A DNA stretch of 64,000 nt from Microcoleus sp. CAWBG506 (GCA_020883125.1 JAHREW010000020.1:6298-70297); one strand, 5' to 3'; shown: positions 47,766 through 57,343, numbered from the stretch's first letter. A program made the numbers and translations. The notes: generated from the letters alone by a model not told the origin.

Positions 47766-47805
47766 TCTGGCATACATAATTTAAGTTTTGAACATATCAT
47801 AATTT

Positions 47806-48966
47806 ATGACTGAGTTTACACCCTTACATTCGCTGGTTTGTAAAGTAGTATCCCGTTGCAACCTTAACTGTGATTATTGCTATATGTATCAGCATAGCGA
47901 TCAAAGTTGGCAACAGCAACCTTTGAAAATGTCCGAAGCAACTATTACACAATTAGGTAAGAGAATTGATGAACATACCACCAAACATCAAGTATCAGAA
48001 TTTTCTGTAATCATGCACGGTGGAGAACCTCTTTTAGCAGGATTAGACTATCTCAAAAAAATTCAAGAAATTATTTCAAAAAATGTGCCTAATGTTAAAC
48101 TAAGATTTGGTATACAAACTAATGGTGTGTTGTTAAACGATGAAATTTTAGACTTCTGCGTTTCTAATAATACAACAATAGGTCTAAGTATGGATGGCTA
48201 TCAAGAAGCCAATGATTTGCATCGCTTAGATCATCAAGGTAAATCTACATTTTCCAGTTTGGAAAAGACTCTTGAATTATTAAGTAGCGATCGAGGACGG
48301 AAAATATGGGCAGGTTTTTTATGTGTGATCGATCTACATAACGATCCTGAAGCTGTATATTCTTATTTATCACAATATAATCCTCCTTCGATTGATTTTT
48401 TGTTACCTTTAAATCACCATGATTTAAGACCTCTTGGTAAAGAACAATCTCTTGATGTAACTCCTTATGCAGACTGGCTACTTAAAATTTTTGATATTTG
48501 GTATCATCAAAAACCTCAAACAATCAAAATTAGGAAATTTAAAGAAATTATTTTGCTAATGCTAGGATTACAAGGAAATTCAGAAGAATGGGGTTTAAAC
48601 CCTGTTGATTTTGCCGTTATTGAAACCAACGGTGATATTGAAGCAGTTGATTCTTTGAAAGTTACTTATCCCGAAGCTACCAAGTTAGGAATGGATATAT
48701 TTACCCACAGTTTTGATGAAATTTTTGAATCACAAAAAGTTATTGAACGTCAAGAAAAGTGGCAATACTTGAGCAAAACTTGTCAAGAATGTAACTTAGT
48801 TAAAGTTTGTGGTGGTGGTTATCTTCCCCATAGATATTCTAGCGAAAATTACTTTCATAATCCATCAGTGTATTGTTCCGATCTCAAAAAAATGATTACT
48901 ACAATTCGCGGACAAGTAATTGAAGATATGCAAACAATAAAAAAGCAAAAAAATCCTGCTGTTTAG
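47806..48966 (+). CDS. Radical SAM/SPASM peptide maturase (FxsB-like)
   Basis: 386 aa. The radical SAM cluster CNLNCDYCY has C18, C22 and C25, followed by FSVIMHGGEPLLAG (SAM site) and RFGIQTNGVLLND. The C-terminal SPASM region has CQECNLVKVCGGGYLPHRYS and NPSVYCSDL, the arrangement of FxsB-type maturases, several of which form cyclophane crosslinks on aromatic residues. It is expected to bind auxiliary clusters and modify the 74-aa peptide. It lies between the precursor and the HExxH gene in a tight same-strand run. Confidence 0.9.
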   Translation: MTEFTPLHSLVCKVVSRCNLNCDYCYMYQHSDQSWQQQPLKMSEATITQLGKRIDEHTTKHQVSEFSVIMHGGEPLLAGLDYLKKIQEIISKNVPNVKLRFGIQTNGVLLNDEILDFCVSNNTTIGLSMDGYQEANDLHRLDHQGKSTFSSLEKTLELLSSDRGRKIWAGFLCVIDLHNDPEAVYSYLSQYNPPSIDFLLPLNHHDLRPLGKEQSLDVTPYADWLLKIFDIWYHQKPQTIKIRKFKEIILLMLGLQGNSEEWGLNPVDFAVIETNGDIEAVDSLKVTYPEATKLGMDIFTHSFDEIFESQKVIERQEKWQYLSKTCQECNLVKVCGGGYLPHRYSSENYFHNPSVYCSDLKKMITTIRGQVIEDMQTIKKQKNPAV

Positions 48967-49000
48967 TCAAACTTCGTCTTATTAAATTAGGGTTAGTGCA

Positions 49001-50842
49001 ATGAAGATCGAGCTGGATATTAATACGATCAAAAACTTTGTTTCTCCTGCCGGGGCTTCCGATCCATTAGTTAAAGTAATTTTTTTGGCAGAATATCATA
49101 GAACTTTGCTAAGGTTAAGTAATCTCAATCAAAAACTGCAATCAGAATCACCTGATTTAATTAATCGTACCAAATTTTATCAATCTTTTGAGTTGGTAAA
49201 ATCTTTTTCTAAAAATGCCCAAAGAAAAATTTTACGCTATCCATCTTTTAGTTTTTGGTTGGATACAGCTTGGCAATTAGTTAACCGAAAAGCTCATATT
49301 CTGTTTCCAGAAATGCACATTAAGTTTCATCTGGAATCTTTCCCAAAGTTTGTTTTAGCAATGGCAACATATGACAATATAGAAAATATTGAATGTTTTT
49401 TATATACCGATCATGCTGGAATTATTGCCATAGCCGGAACCGGAATTTATTTACAGCATCCTCAACACCTTGCCTTTCAAAGATTGCGTTTTGTGACCAC
49501 AACTAATGAGAGTTTTCATATTTATACAGATGGTAATCAAAATTTGGAGATGATTCAAAATGAAATACCTCATCTCAATAATGGCATTGAATTAAATGGT
49601 TTTGATAGTGACTTACATTTAGGAGGTCGCTATAATTTGAATTTTGAGGAATTAACACCAACTTCCACTATTAAATGGTTATCTAGTTTAGAGGAAGCTT
49701 GGTTTTGGATAGATAGTTATTCAACTTTATTAGCAAGTGAAATTCTCATCGGCGTACAATCTTTAGTTCCAGTACATTCTCATGCTATTGATATTCATAG
49801 AAGTCAAACATTTCGAGAAATACCCGGACTTCTAGTTTTATCTTGGATGTCAGACACCTCAGTAATAGTAGAAGCTTTAGTCCATGAATATCATCATCAT
49901 AAACTTAATGCTTTATTAAATTTAGATCCAATCATTGTAGAAGGTAGTTCTGAAGCAATTTATTATTCTCCTTGGCGTGACGATCCTCGACCTCTCAGTG
50001 GTATTTTGCAGGGAATTTATGTCTTTCAAGCTGTTTTAGAATTTGGGCATAAAATTCTGAAAACAGATATACCTCTTTTACAAGAAAAGCGTTTACAACA
50101 AAGAGTATATACTGCTAAAAAACAACTGCTAACTGCACTTAAAGTTTTAAAAACGAATGCAGAATTTTCTTTGATTGGTCAAGGATTGATTGAAGCCATA
50201 GAAGAAAATATCGATCGAGTTGAACCTGAAATTTCTCAAACAGACAAACAACTTATTGACGTTAGATTAAAAGAACATCAGCAGAAATGGGAAGCGGCAA
50301 ATCCTAATTTAATCGAAACACAAATATTGCCAATTCAAGTATCTATTGATTTGGCAAATAATGACAACAATACAATATTGAATCAATCATGTAAATGGCT
50401 AGGAATTACACCAAATATTGATTTACGTCCCTTAACTTATCTGAGACAACCATTCGATCCAATTCTTGAGACTTTAGTGGCTGTTTACCACGATCGAGGC
50501 TTAAAAGAATTAGAAGACATATTAAAAGAAACTCAGTTGGGAACTTCTGTTTTATTGGACTTAATATGTGGACATACTGCTTATCTCAATCACGACTATC
50601 AGCAAGCAGCAGAATTTTATCAAAGTTGTCTTGAGCAACATCCTAATGCTCCTTATTTTTGGCAATGTTTTATGTTTGCATTAAGACATTTAAACCTGTT
50701 AGACGATTACGAGTTAATCTTAATTAATCTAGATAAACTTGTTGCTAATAGTTTAGAAGTCAAAAGATTAATCAGGCAAAACTCAAATTCTGAAAATAAA
50801 GTTCAAATGATGGTTAAATTAGTTCAAACATTAGTTAATTAA
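49001..50842 (+). CDS. HExxH protein, alpha-ketoglutarate peptide-hydroxylase type
   Basis: 613 aa. A central LVHEYHHHKLNALL gives HExxH with H295, E296 and H299, followed by PIIVEGSSEAIYYSPWR, the usual continuation in the HEXXH domain proteins that sit next to FxsB-like enzymes. Members of this group studied recently hydroxylate peptide side chains with Fe(II) and alpha-ketoglutarate rather than cleaving peptides. The C-terminal ~100 residues carry a TPR-like segment (YQQAAEFYQSCLEQHPNAPY). It likely adds hydroxyls to the crosslinked tail of the precursor. It starts 34 bp after the maturase. Confidence 0.8.
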   Translation: MKIELDINTIKNFVSPAGASDPLVKVIFLAEYHRTLLRLSNLNQKLQSESPDLINRTKFYQSFELVKSFSKNAQRKILRYPSFSFWLDTAWQLVNRKAHILFPEMHIKFHLESFPKFVLAMATYDNIENIECFLYTDHAGIIAIAGTGIYLQHPQHLAFQRLRFVTTTNESFHIYTDGNQNLEMIQNEIPHLNNGIELNGFDSDLHLGGRYNLNFEELTPTSTIKWLSSLEEAWFWIDSYSTLLASEILIGVQSLVPVHSHAIDIHRSQTFREIPGLLVLSWMSDTSVIVEALVHEYHHHKLNALLNLDPIIVEGSSEAIYYSPWRDDPRPLSGILQGIYVFQAVLEFGHKILKTDIPLLQEKRLQQRVYTAKKQLLTALKVLKTNAEFSLIGQGLIEAIEENIDRVEPEISQTDKQLIDVRLKEHQQKWEAANPNLIETQILPIQVSIDLANNDNNTILNQSCKWLGITPNIDLRPLTYLRQPFDPILETLVAVYHDRGLKELEDILKETQLGTSVLLDLICGHTAYLNHDYQQAAEFYQSCLEQHPNAPYFWQCFMFALRHLNLLDDYELILINLDKLVANSLEVKRLIRQNSNSENKVQMMVKLVQTLVN

Positions 50843-50849
50843 AAATTTT

Positions 50850-51821
50850 ATGAATATAGCAATTTTGAGCAAATACTTAGTAAATAGTCCTTTTGGCAAA
50901 TACCTTGAGATATTTCCTGATGGGGGACAATTACCTGCTTTTATTGCTACTGTTAAAGGATTAAAATCAGCAACAGATTTATGGGTTCAAAAGCCCAAAT
51001 GGAAATCTTTTTGTGAATTAGCTCAATATTTTGGCTTGTATTATTATGTAGATGCTTATTTCGATCGAGATTTGGGAAAATTAAACAGTTTACCTCAAGA
51101 GTTATTTACTACAACTAAAGCTGTTTTTAGTAAAGATTTTTCTGACCAAGCTCATGTTTTTATTGCTAACTCCCAAGATGCTTTAACCAATGCAATTGCT
51201 TCAGGATGGTATCCTTTAGTTGTCGATGGAAGAGTAATTGAAAAACATTTAGCAGACCATTATACTTTTGGAAAAGCACTAGGTTATCCTCAATGTTGTC
51301 TTGAGTTTTTTCAAAAGCGAAATCATTGGAATTTTTATAATAATTACTATGAAATTTATCGCAATACAATTAACAAGTCTACATATTTATCAAATGGGTT
51401 GTTACGCCATACTCCATTCTCATTGATTCCCCATATACCTTGCTCTTTTAATTGTGAAGCATCTATCGAATATGCTAAAAAAAATCGCATTCTAATTAAT
51501 GAGGAGAGTCCAGAATATTTAGAAGAAATAGAACATCATTTACAAACACCAATTTTATGTCTTTCAGAACTTAAAATTTATCGTTTTGAAGGTAACATTG
51601 TTGCTGAAAATGTAGTCAACTATCAATCTGTAGAGGCAATATTTCCTACATCACAAAATGATTTACTATATCAAATACTTGTTAAAGGTGATACTTGTAT
51701 GGTTGAGGGGAATATTATTAGAGTTTACCGAGACAATACTCAGATAAGTGCTTATTTTGCTAGAGGTGACAAACATGAAGTAGAGATTCCATTTTTAATT
51801 AGTTTTTCCAAAGATACTTAA
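50850..51821 (+). CDS. DUF483-like protein in the RiPP-like operon
   Basis: 323 aa. Its hallmark is KALGYPQCCLEFFQKRNHW with a Cys pair (C149, C150), then HTPFSLIPHIPCSFNCEAS with two more Cys, resembling DUF483. The C-terminal ~100 residues are beta-rich. No signal or membrane segment. The conserved Cys might bind a metal or cluster. It starts 7 bp after the HExxH gene. Its function is unknown; a partner in peptide modification is the simplest guess. Confidence 0.65.
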   Translation: MNIAILSKYLVNSPFGKYLEIFPDGGQLPAFIATVKGLKSATDLWVQKPKWKSFCELAQYFGLYYYVDAYFDRDLGKLNSLPQELFTTTKAVFSKDFSDQAHVFIANSQDALTNAIASGWYPLVVDGRVIEKHLADHYTFGKALGYPQCCLEFFQKRNHWNFYNNYYEIYRNTINKSTYLSNGLLRHTPFSLIPHIPCSFNCEASIEYAKKNRILINEESPEYLEEIEHHLQTPILCLSELKIYRFEGNIVAENVVNYQSVEAIFPTSQNDLLYQILVKGDTCMVEGNIIRVYRDNTQISAYFARGDKHEVEIPFLISFSKDT

Positions 51822-51903
51822 TTGACAAAATAGGTATTATTAAAAACATTCTAGGGGCATATAAAATGTATACTTTAGTTTTAATTAGATGAGGATTAAT
51901 ATC

Positions 51904-52704
51904 ATGAATCTTGCAGAAAAAATTATTAACAATATTCAAGAAAAAGATTTACAATATATTCTTGATTTAGAAAAAGAGATTTTGAATTCTAAATTAACTT
52001 TAGATCGAAATTTGTTAATAGATGTGGAGGATCAAAAAACCGCCCAACGATATTTCTATCTTTATACACTACCTATGTTAGAAGGACTAGGACTTTTAGA
52101 GCAGCAGGAAAATGCTATTTTTTGGGGGACTGTGCAATTATGTTTAGATTTACATCTAAGATATGTGGATTACATCATAGATGATGATAAAATAGACATA
52201 AGCAGATTATTAATTACGCAAAAATCTTATAACTATTTATTCCGAGCGCAAATGCTACTAAATCAAAAAGGCTATTTGTGGGGTTCCGATCAAATGGCTA
52301 TTTATACGCAATATTTTGACTACGAGAAGGAGGCAAATACCGATATGTTTCATGATTTTGGTAGCTTATGGAGACGAGTATCTCCTCTATTCATTGTTTC
52401 TGAAAGTTACTTAAAATTATCTGGTCAAATAGTTGATTTTGATTTTTATTACAAACGGTATATAAGTTCTTGGCTGCTCAAAGCAGATTGCTCGGATATT
52501 ATTAAGGATATTCATAAACAAAAAACTCCGATTACCCATTTAGTATATGATTATGATGCTCAAATTGATAAGAATGTAATGTTGATGGCTAAGACTATTA
52601 ACTGTATTGATGTCAAACTCGATCGAGGTTTAATTCAAATCAAAAACCACATATTTAACAAACTTCCAATATGGACAATAATTATTGAAAGTTTGTTGTC
52701 TTAA
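51904..52704 (+). CDS. Unrecognised protein at the end of the RiPP-like operon
   Basis: 266 aa from ATG 51904, with GAGG 9 bases upstream (ATG 51889 would add five residues). I do not recognise the family. It is helical, with aromatic-rich stretches and an acidic segment LRYVDYIIDDDKID near residues 85-98 that loosely recalls the Asp-rich motif of class I isoprenoid synthases; no second motif is clear. It follows the DUF483-like gene after 82 bp, shares its AT-rich codon use, and is probably the last gene of the unit. Confidence 0.6.
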   Translation: MNLAEKIINNIQEKDLQYILDLEKEILNSKLTLDRNLLIDVEDQKTAQRYFYLYTLPMLEGLGLLEQQENAIFWGTVQLCLDLHLRYVDYIIDDDKIDISRLLITQKSYNYLFRAQMLLNQKGYLWGSDQMAIYTQYFDYEKEANTDMFHDFGSLWRRVSPLFIVSESYLKLSGQIVDFDFYYKRYISSWLLKADCSDIIKDIHKQKTPITHLVYDYDAQIDKNVMLMAKTINCIDVKLDRGLIQIKNHIFNKLPIWTIIIESLLS

Positions 52705-53401
52705 AGTTTCGCTTCCTCATATTCATCAAGAATTACCTGTAAGGGGCATGGAAACTGACAAGCGAGGCGCGCGAATGCTCCTGGTTTCCCGGCAGTCCAA
52801 AAGTCATATCAAATTCCTTCGCATCGTCTGTATTCATCTCTCTGCGCTCGAACTCTGCGGCAAGAGCGGCAAGAGCGGTTAAATCATTCCGAAACAACCG
52901 TAAACTTTATCATTCCGACGTTTTTCATGTCACCGTAGGCGATATTGTCAAAGTTTTTCTCTTCAAGGATATGAAGAGAGTGAGAACAGGATTCTCACAG
53001 CCTCTGCGGGTGAAAACACAGACAACGCAAGGATGTGAGGTTTTGATCGACGACGAAAGATGTAGTTTTAGTTTATTGTAATGATGGGTACGGTTATGAA
53101 GGTTCAAATTATGCTTCACCCTGATTTACTCCGATATGAGGCTACTAGATATTTAGACGAATTTTTAAGTTTTATTGAATTTAAAGAAAACACAGCATAA
53201 TAGATCAAACTTGATTATAGTGGAATCCCTAAGGTGCGATCGCCAAAATCCGACACTAAACACGGGATGCGACACTCGACTCAAAGATAAGTTATGACAA
53301 CCGTTAAGGTTCCACGGAACGTCAATAATTGCTCCAACCATTGTTTTGATTGCATTTTCGTTTTTCTTTACTTACTTATTCCTTAGACTATACATTTTTT
53401 T
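52705..53401. other. 697-bp gap after the island
   Basis: It includes an inverted, decayed copy of the 'AACCGCAGAG' repeat (52830-52895) with a duplicated CAAGAGCGG, and ACAGGATTCTCACAGCC-type sequence near 52985. A 39-codon frame at 53081-53200 (MMGTVMKVQIMLHPDLLRYE) could be a tiny or truncated gene, but has no recognised relatives and no clear RBS. The rest appears non-coding. Confidence 0.5.
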
Positions 53402-55129
53402 ATGTTCATTAACTCCAAACAAATCGGGTGCAAAGAAAATCGATCGCAAAGCAAAGCCTTAAGTTCTTGCCTTTTGCTGATCTGTACCAGTGTCTCATTT
53501 TTCAAGCTTCAACAATCTGTTATTGCCGCCGAAACTCCCATAGTACAGATAATAGCTCAGGCGCAGCAGGCGGGAATCAACATCCTGTACGTCAGCTCAT
53601 CCGGTGGAAGTGATACAGCAGGTAATGGGAGCGATCGATATCCATTCAAAACCATTACCTACGCCTTAAGCGTCGCACCGCCCAACACAGCAATTTTGCT
53701 AGCGCCGGGTACCTACAGCGCTCAAACCGGCGAACAATTTCCGATCGTACTCCAGCCAAACGTGACTCTTCAGGGAAATCCCAATACTCGCGGTCAAAAT
53801 ATTGCGATCAAAGGCGGAGGAGACTTTCTCAGCCCCACTTCGGCTGGTCAAAATATCACCATTTTAGGCGCATCGGGAGCCAGACTCAGCGGGGTGACAG
53901 TGACGAATCCCAACTATCGGGGTTATGCTTTGTGGATTGAATCGAGCTCTCCCACGGTGGTTAACAATACTTTTTTGGGGAGCACTCACGACGGAATTTC
54001 GGTGGTGGGTAATTCTCGCCCGATGATTAGCGGGAATCTGTTCTCGAAAAATGGTGCTAATGGGATGACGATTTATGGCACTTCCCAGCCGGAAGTTCGA
54101 GATAATGTCTTTGAAAACACTGGATTTGGGGTGAATGTAGCGCAACAAGCTTCTCCTTTGTTAATCGGGAATCAGATTACTCGCAATAAGGATGGCGTAG
54201 TGGTACAAGCTGATGCTACACCGGTGCTCCGTAATAATTATATCGAGAAAAATCGGCGAGATGGCATTGTGGCGATCGCCCGTGCTCTCCCCGATTTAGG
54301 AACCATGACGGAACCGGGGGGAAATGTAATTCGCAACAACGGCCAGCATGATGTGAATAATGCTGCCAAAGGTCAATTAATTCAAGCTTATGGCAATCAA
54401 TTGTTGAGCAACCGCACGACGGGACAAGTTCAGGTGGCGGGAACTTTCAACTCTCCTCTATCCATTGGTGGCCATGATTTGGGGTTAGTTGCTCAACCTC
54501 CCAGAAGCGGTGGGCCAGATAGCTCTTTACCTGTTTATACCACAGCTCCCTTAACTCCGAGAGTTCAAAGATCGCCCCAGAGGCTTCTGTCGCCGCCCTC
54601 AGCGAGTCCTGCCCAAAATCGATCGGCATCGGGTCAAACTCGGTTGTCCCCTCTGTTGGCTCCCCCAAGTCCCTCTGCTTCGGCGATCGCCATTCCAGTC
54701 CCAACTCCAGATTCTCGCTCCGTTGCAGAAATTGCTGTGCCGTCGCCAATGTTACCACCTAACTTGGATAGTGCGATTCCGGTTCCTGCTGATGGTAAAT
54801 TACCAGTTCCCAGTCGCAACATTCCTCTGGGAAGGGGTGGCTATGTACCTACTGGGTTAGGGGGTAATTCTGTGGCTAATTCTGGGGAAAATGCGCCATC
54901 ATTCGATCGAGCATTAGCTTTGGGTTTTCGGTATCGGGTGGTAGTTGATGCTCAGAGTCAGAGCGATCGAGTCAGGATGCAATCTCTGGTTCCCGATGCT
55001 TTTCGTACTTTTTCTAACGGGCGCGCCGTCATGCAAGCAGGTGCTTTTCGGGAACAGGAAAAAGCTGAGGAGTTATTACAGATGCTCACTGCTAATGGTT
55101 TGAATGCCAGGATTGAAGAGATAAAATAA
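53402..55129 (+). CDS. Exported DUF1565/beta-helix protein with Pro-rich linker and SPOR-like end
   Basis: 575 aa. The signal-like segment (SCLLLICTSVSFFKLQQSVIAAE) precedes a DUF1565 start (LYVSSSGGSDTAGNGSDRYP, LLAPGTYSAQTGE) and a right-handed parallel beta-helix with repeated NN/GN turns (VVNNTFLGSTHDGISVVGNS; ISGNLFSKNGANGMTIYG). A Pro/Ser-rich linker of ~140 residues follows. The end (GRAVMQAGAFREQEKAEELL) resembles a SPOR domain, which binds denuded septal glycans. A cell-surface polysaccharide-binding role is likely. It abuts a methyltransferase gene by one base. Confidence 0.82.
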   Translation: MFINSKQIGCKENRSQSKALSSCLLLICTSVSFFKLQQSVIAAETPIVQIIAQAQQAGINILYVSSSGGSDTAGNGSDRYPFKTITYALSVAPPNTAILLAPGTYSAQTGEQFPIVLQPNVTLQGNPNTRGQNIAIKGGGDFLSPTSAGQNITILGASGARLSGVTVTNPNYRGYALWIESSSPTVVNNTFLGSTHDGISVVGNSRPMISGNLFSKNGANGMTIYGTSQPEVRDNVFENTGFGVNVAQQASPLLIGNQITRNKDGVVVQADATPVLRNNYIEKNRRDGIVAIARALPDLGTMTEPGGNVIRNNGQHDVNNAAKGQLIQAYGNQLLSNRTTGQVQVAGTFNSPLSIGGHDLGLVAQPPRSGGPDSSLPVYTTAPLTPRVQRSPQRLLSPPSASPAQNRSASGQTRLSPLLAPPSPSASAIAIPVPTPDSRSVAEIAVPSPMLPPNLDSAIPVPADGKLPVPSRNIPLGRGGYVPTGLGGNSVANSGENAPSFDRALALGFRYRVVVDAQSQSDRVRMQSLVPDAFRTFSNGRAVMQAGAFREQEKAEELLQMLTANGLNARIEEIK

Positions 55130-55803
55130 TGAATTTGATGCAGCGAGTTTTGGAACCGGAGGTTATGGATTCCTGGGAAGAGGCCATCGAATACGATTCG
55201 ATGGACTTTACTGAGGTTAATTCTGCTTTTGCGATGGGTGCGGCCGCCTTGGGCCCGGTTTTTGGAAACGTTTTGGATGCGGGGACTGGTACGGCGAGAA
55301 TTCCCATTGCTCTTTGTGCAATACGTCCCCAGTGGCATTTGACTGGCATTGATTTGTCGGCGAATATGCTGAAAGTCGGGGGTGAAAATGTGGAAAAGGC
55401 TGGAGTGCGATCGCAAATTAGTCTTGAATTAATTGATGCCAAGGCAATGCCCTATCCTGACAATTATTTTGACATGGTGATTTCCAATAGCATTATCCAT
55501 CATTTGCCAGATCCGCTGCCATTTTTTCAGGAAGTCCAGCGGGTGTTGAAACCAAAAGGAGCAATATTTTTGCGGGATTTATTGCGGCCGGAAACACCAG
55601 CAATCAGGGATAATTTAGTAGAGATGTATGCGGGAGATTGCAACGCGCATCAACAGCAGTTATTCAGAGATTCCCTACAGGCGGCTTTTACTTTGGATGA
55701 AATTCAGACTATCATAAAAACTGCGGGTTTGGATGGGTTGAGAATTTATGAATCGTCAGACAGACACTGGACGGCTGAACGTGCTTGGTCTGAGTATGAA
55801 TAG
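55129..55803 (+). CDS. Class I SAM-dependent methyltransferase
   Basis: 224 aa. Motif I is NVLDAGTGTARIPIAL, then LTGIDLSANMLKVG, NYFDMVISNSIIHHLPDPL and RVLKPKGAIFLRDLLRP. The overall form resembles UbiE/Coq5-like methyltransferases, but substrate cannot be told. The start overlaps the stop of the beta-helix gene (TAATG), so the two are translationally coupled. Confidence 0.88.
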   Translation: MNLMQRVLEPEVMDSWEEAIEYDSMDFTEVNSAFAMGAAALGPVFGNVLDAGTGTARIPIALCAIRPQWHLTGIDLSANMLKVGGENVEKAGVRSQISLELIDAKAMPYPDNYFDMVISNSIIHHLPDPLPFFQEVQRVLKPKGAIFLRDLLRPETPAIRDNLVEMYAGDCNAHQQQLFRDSLQAAFTLDEIQTIIKTAGLDGLRIYESSDRHWTAERAWSEYE

Positions 55804-56428
55804 AGTGGGTATATCCTTTCTCATAAAAATGAGGTGCGATCGAGAATAGGTAATAGGTAATAGGTAATAGGTAATTGGTAATTAGGTAATTGGTAATTAG
55901 TAATGCCCAATGCCCCAGGCCTCATTACCTAGTACCCACTTATACCAATTTTTTATGAAGCTGCATAGAATTCGATCCCCCCTAACCCCCCTTCCCAAGG
56001 GGGGGACAAGAGTCCAATCTTTCGTCCCCCTTGCTTTCGGGGGATGCGAGGGGGATCGGAATATGTGCAACTTCACATTAAATTGGTATTAACCGAGAAA
56101 GGCTATATTTGCTGCAATTGTTGAAAGCTAAGATTGTACAATGGCGATCGCAAGGGAGCATCCCAATTTTGCATAGGCGAAGCATGACCGCAGATAATTT
56201 ATTAGTGATCACCAGAGATTTACAGCAGTCATGCTTCGCCCCTACGAATATATAGCAACTGCCAAGGCGATTAGGGCAGATTTTGTAGGGGCGGGTTCAC
56301 CGATATCTTTCATCGGTATAGACAAATTCTATAAACCCGCCCCCACCCCACTCATTGAGATGCAGTCTAGACACAAACCCCCACCCTAGCGGTACTCCGC
56401 TTGGTGGTGGGTAATTGACTGAACTTGT
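55804..56428. repeat. 625-bp gap of simple and dispersed repeats
   Basis: Tandem AATAGGTAATAGGTAATTGG units at 55845-55905. An imperfect inverted repeat (GAAGCTGCATAGAATTCGAT ... TGCAACTTCACATTAAATTGG) surrounds TCCCCCCTAACCCCCC/GGGGGATGCGAGGGGG. A truncated MITE-like copy lies at 56251-56351 (left terminus TATAGCAACTGCCA, no right terminus). No gene supported. Confidence 0.8.
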
Positions 56429-56923
56429 TTACCACCCCCAAGTTCCAGGCCCTCCTTTAAACGGGCCGACAATATCTTTAGTAATCCACCCACCATAAAA
56501 AACGCCTTCTTGAGCTTGCACTAATTCTCCATCCACATAACAAGCATCCATCAAACCTGGATAAAAAGCCACATAATCCTTAATAGCCTCAAAGATATTG
56601 GTGGGATTCGGATAAAACCAAGCAGCATTCATGGCTTCCTTTTCTCCCACCTTGACTGTGTAATAGCCTGCTTGTCCTTTCCACTCGCACCAAGAACCCC
56701 GCGAAGTTTTTTGCAAATATTGCATTTCTATATCTTCAGGAGATATATAGTAAAAAGGAGGGTGACTTGTCTCTAATACCCTTTGAGCGCGGTGGGTGTC
56801 GGCAAGTGTCACACCATTAAAAATGATCTTTACGTGTTTGGTCGATTCTTCCAGACGCGGTGGCCGTGGGTAATCCCAAACTGATTCTTGACCGGAACCT
56901 GGTTTAATTCGATCGCTGTTCAC
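56429..56923 (-). CDS. DUF427 domain protein
   Basis: 164 aa from GTG 56923 (GGGAG 9 bases upstream). The frame is open to 57022, but relatives begin near RIKPGSGQESVWDYPRPPR, so the short form is preferred. DUF427 features: VWDYPRPPRLE, ETSHPPFYYISPEDI, SWCEWKGQAGYYTVKV and AAWFYPNPT. It is a small beta-rich soluble protein. The biochemical function is not established; in cyanobacteria such genes are mostly single units, as here. Confidence 0.85.
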   Translation of the reverse strand: MNSDRIKPGSGQESVWDYPRPPRLEESTKHVKIIFNGVTLADTHRAQRVLETSHPPFYYISPEDIEMQYLQKTSRGSWCEWKGQAGYYTVKVGEKEAMNAAWFYPNPTNIFEAIKDYVAFYPGLMDACYVDGELVQAQEGVFYGGWITKDIVGPFKGGPGTWGW

Positions 56924-57343
56924 TGCCAAAATCTCCCTGATAAAACCAAAATTTTTCCACTTAATATCATACTTAAACATTACAAAATAAAAATTAGAGT
57001 AGAGAAAAATTATTTTAACCACTCTGGTAGCTTAACTACAAACCACCAACCTTTTTTAAGATAAATTTCCGAGGATGCAGAATTCTCAAAGCATTCGTCT
57101 GTTAGGAAAAATAAATATTATACCTTGTGTGTTGAGTCTTGAGCCAAGGCTAGGGGGAACTACCATCTTTGACACCTTGAGCATTATCTGATAAGGTTAT
57201 AGCGACTATCAACCATCTTTAACTAAAACCGAAAATTCATGCTCCAGTAGAGTTTGTATGAGTGCCAACCTATAGCACCTGTACTCAAGTCACCCGCGAT
57301 CGCACTTTTAAAACTGAGCGGGCAGCCTACAACAATTATATCT
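56924..57343. other. Gap between the DUF427 and antiporter genes
   Basis: 420 bp between divergent genes. The open stretches at each end are probably 5' leader. I see no repeat element or defined regulator site; the promoters should be AT-rich sequence around 56990 and 57120. Confidence 0.5.

Noticed and set aside
12738-52895. The 'AACCGCAGAG' family as insertion sequences
   Set aside because: Copies are under 100 bp, lack terminal inverted repeats and carry no transposase.
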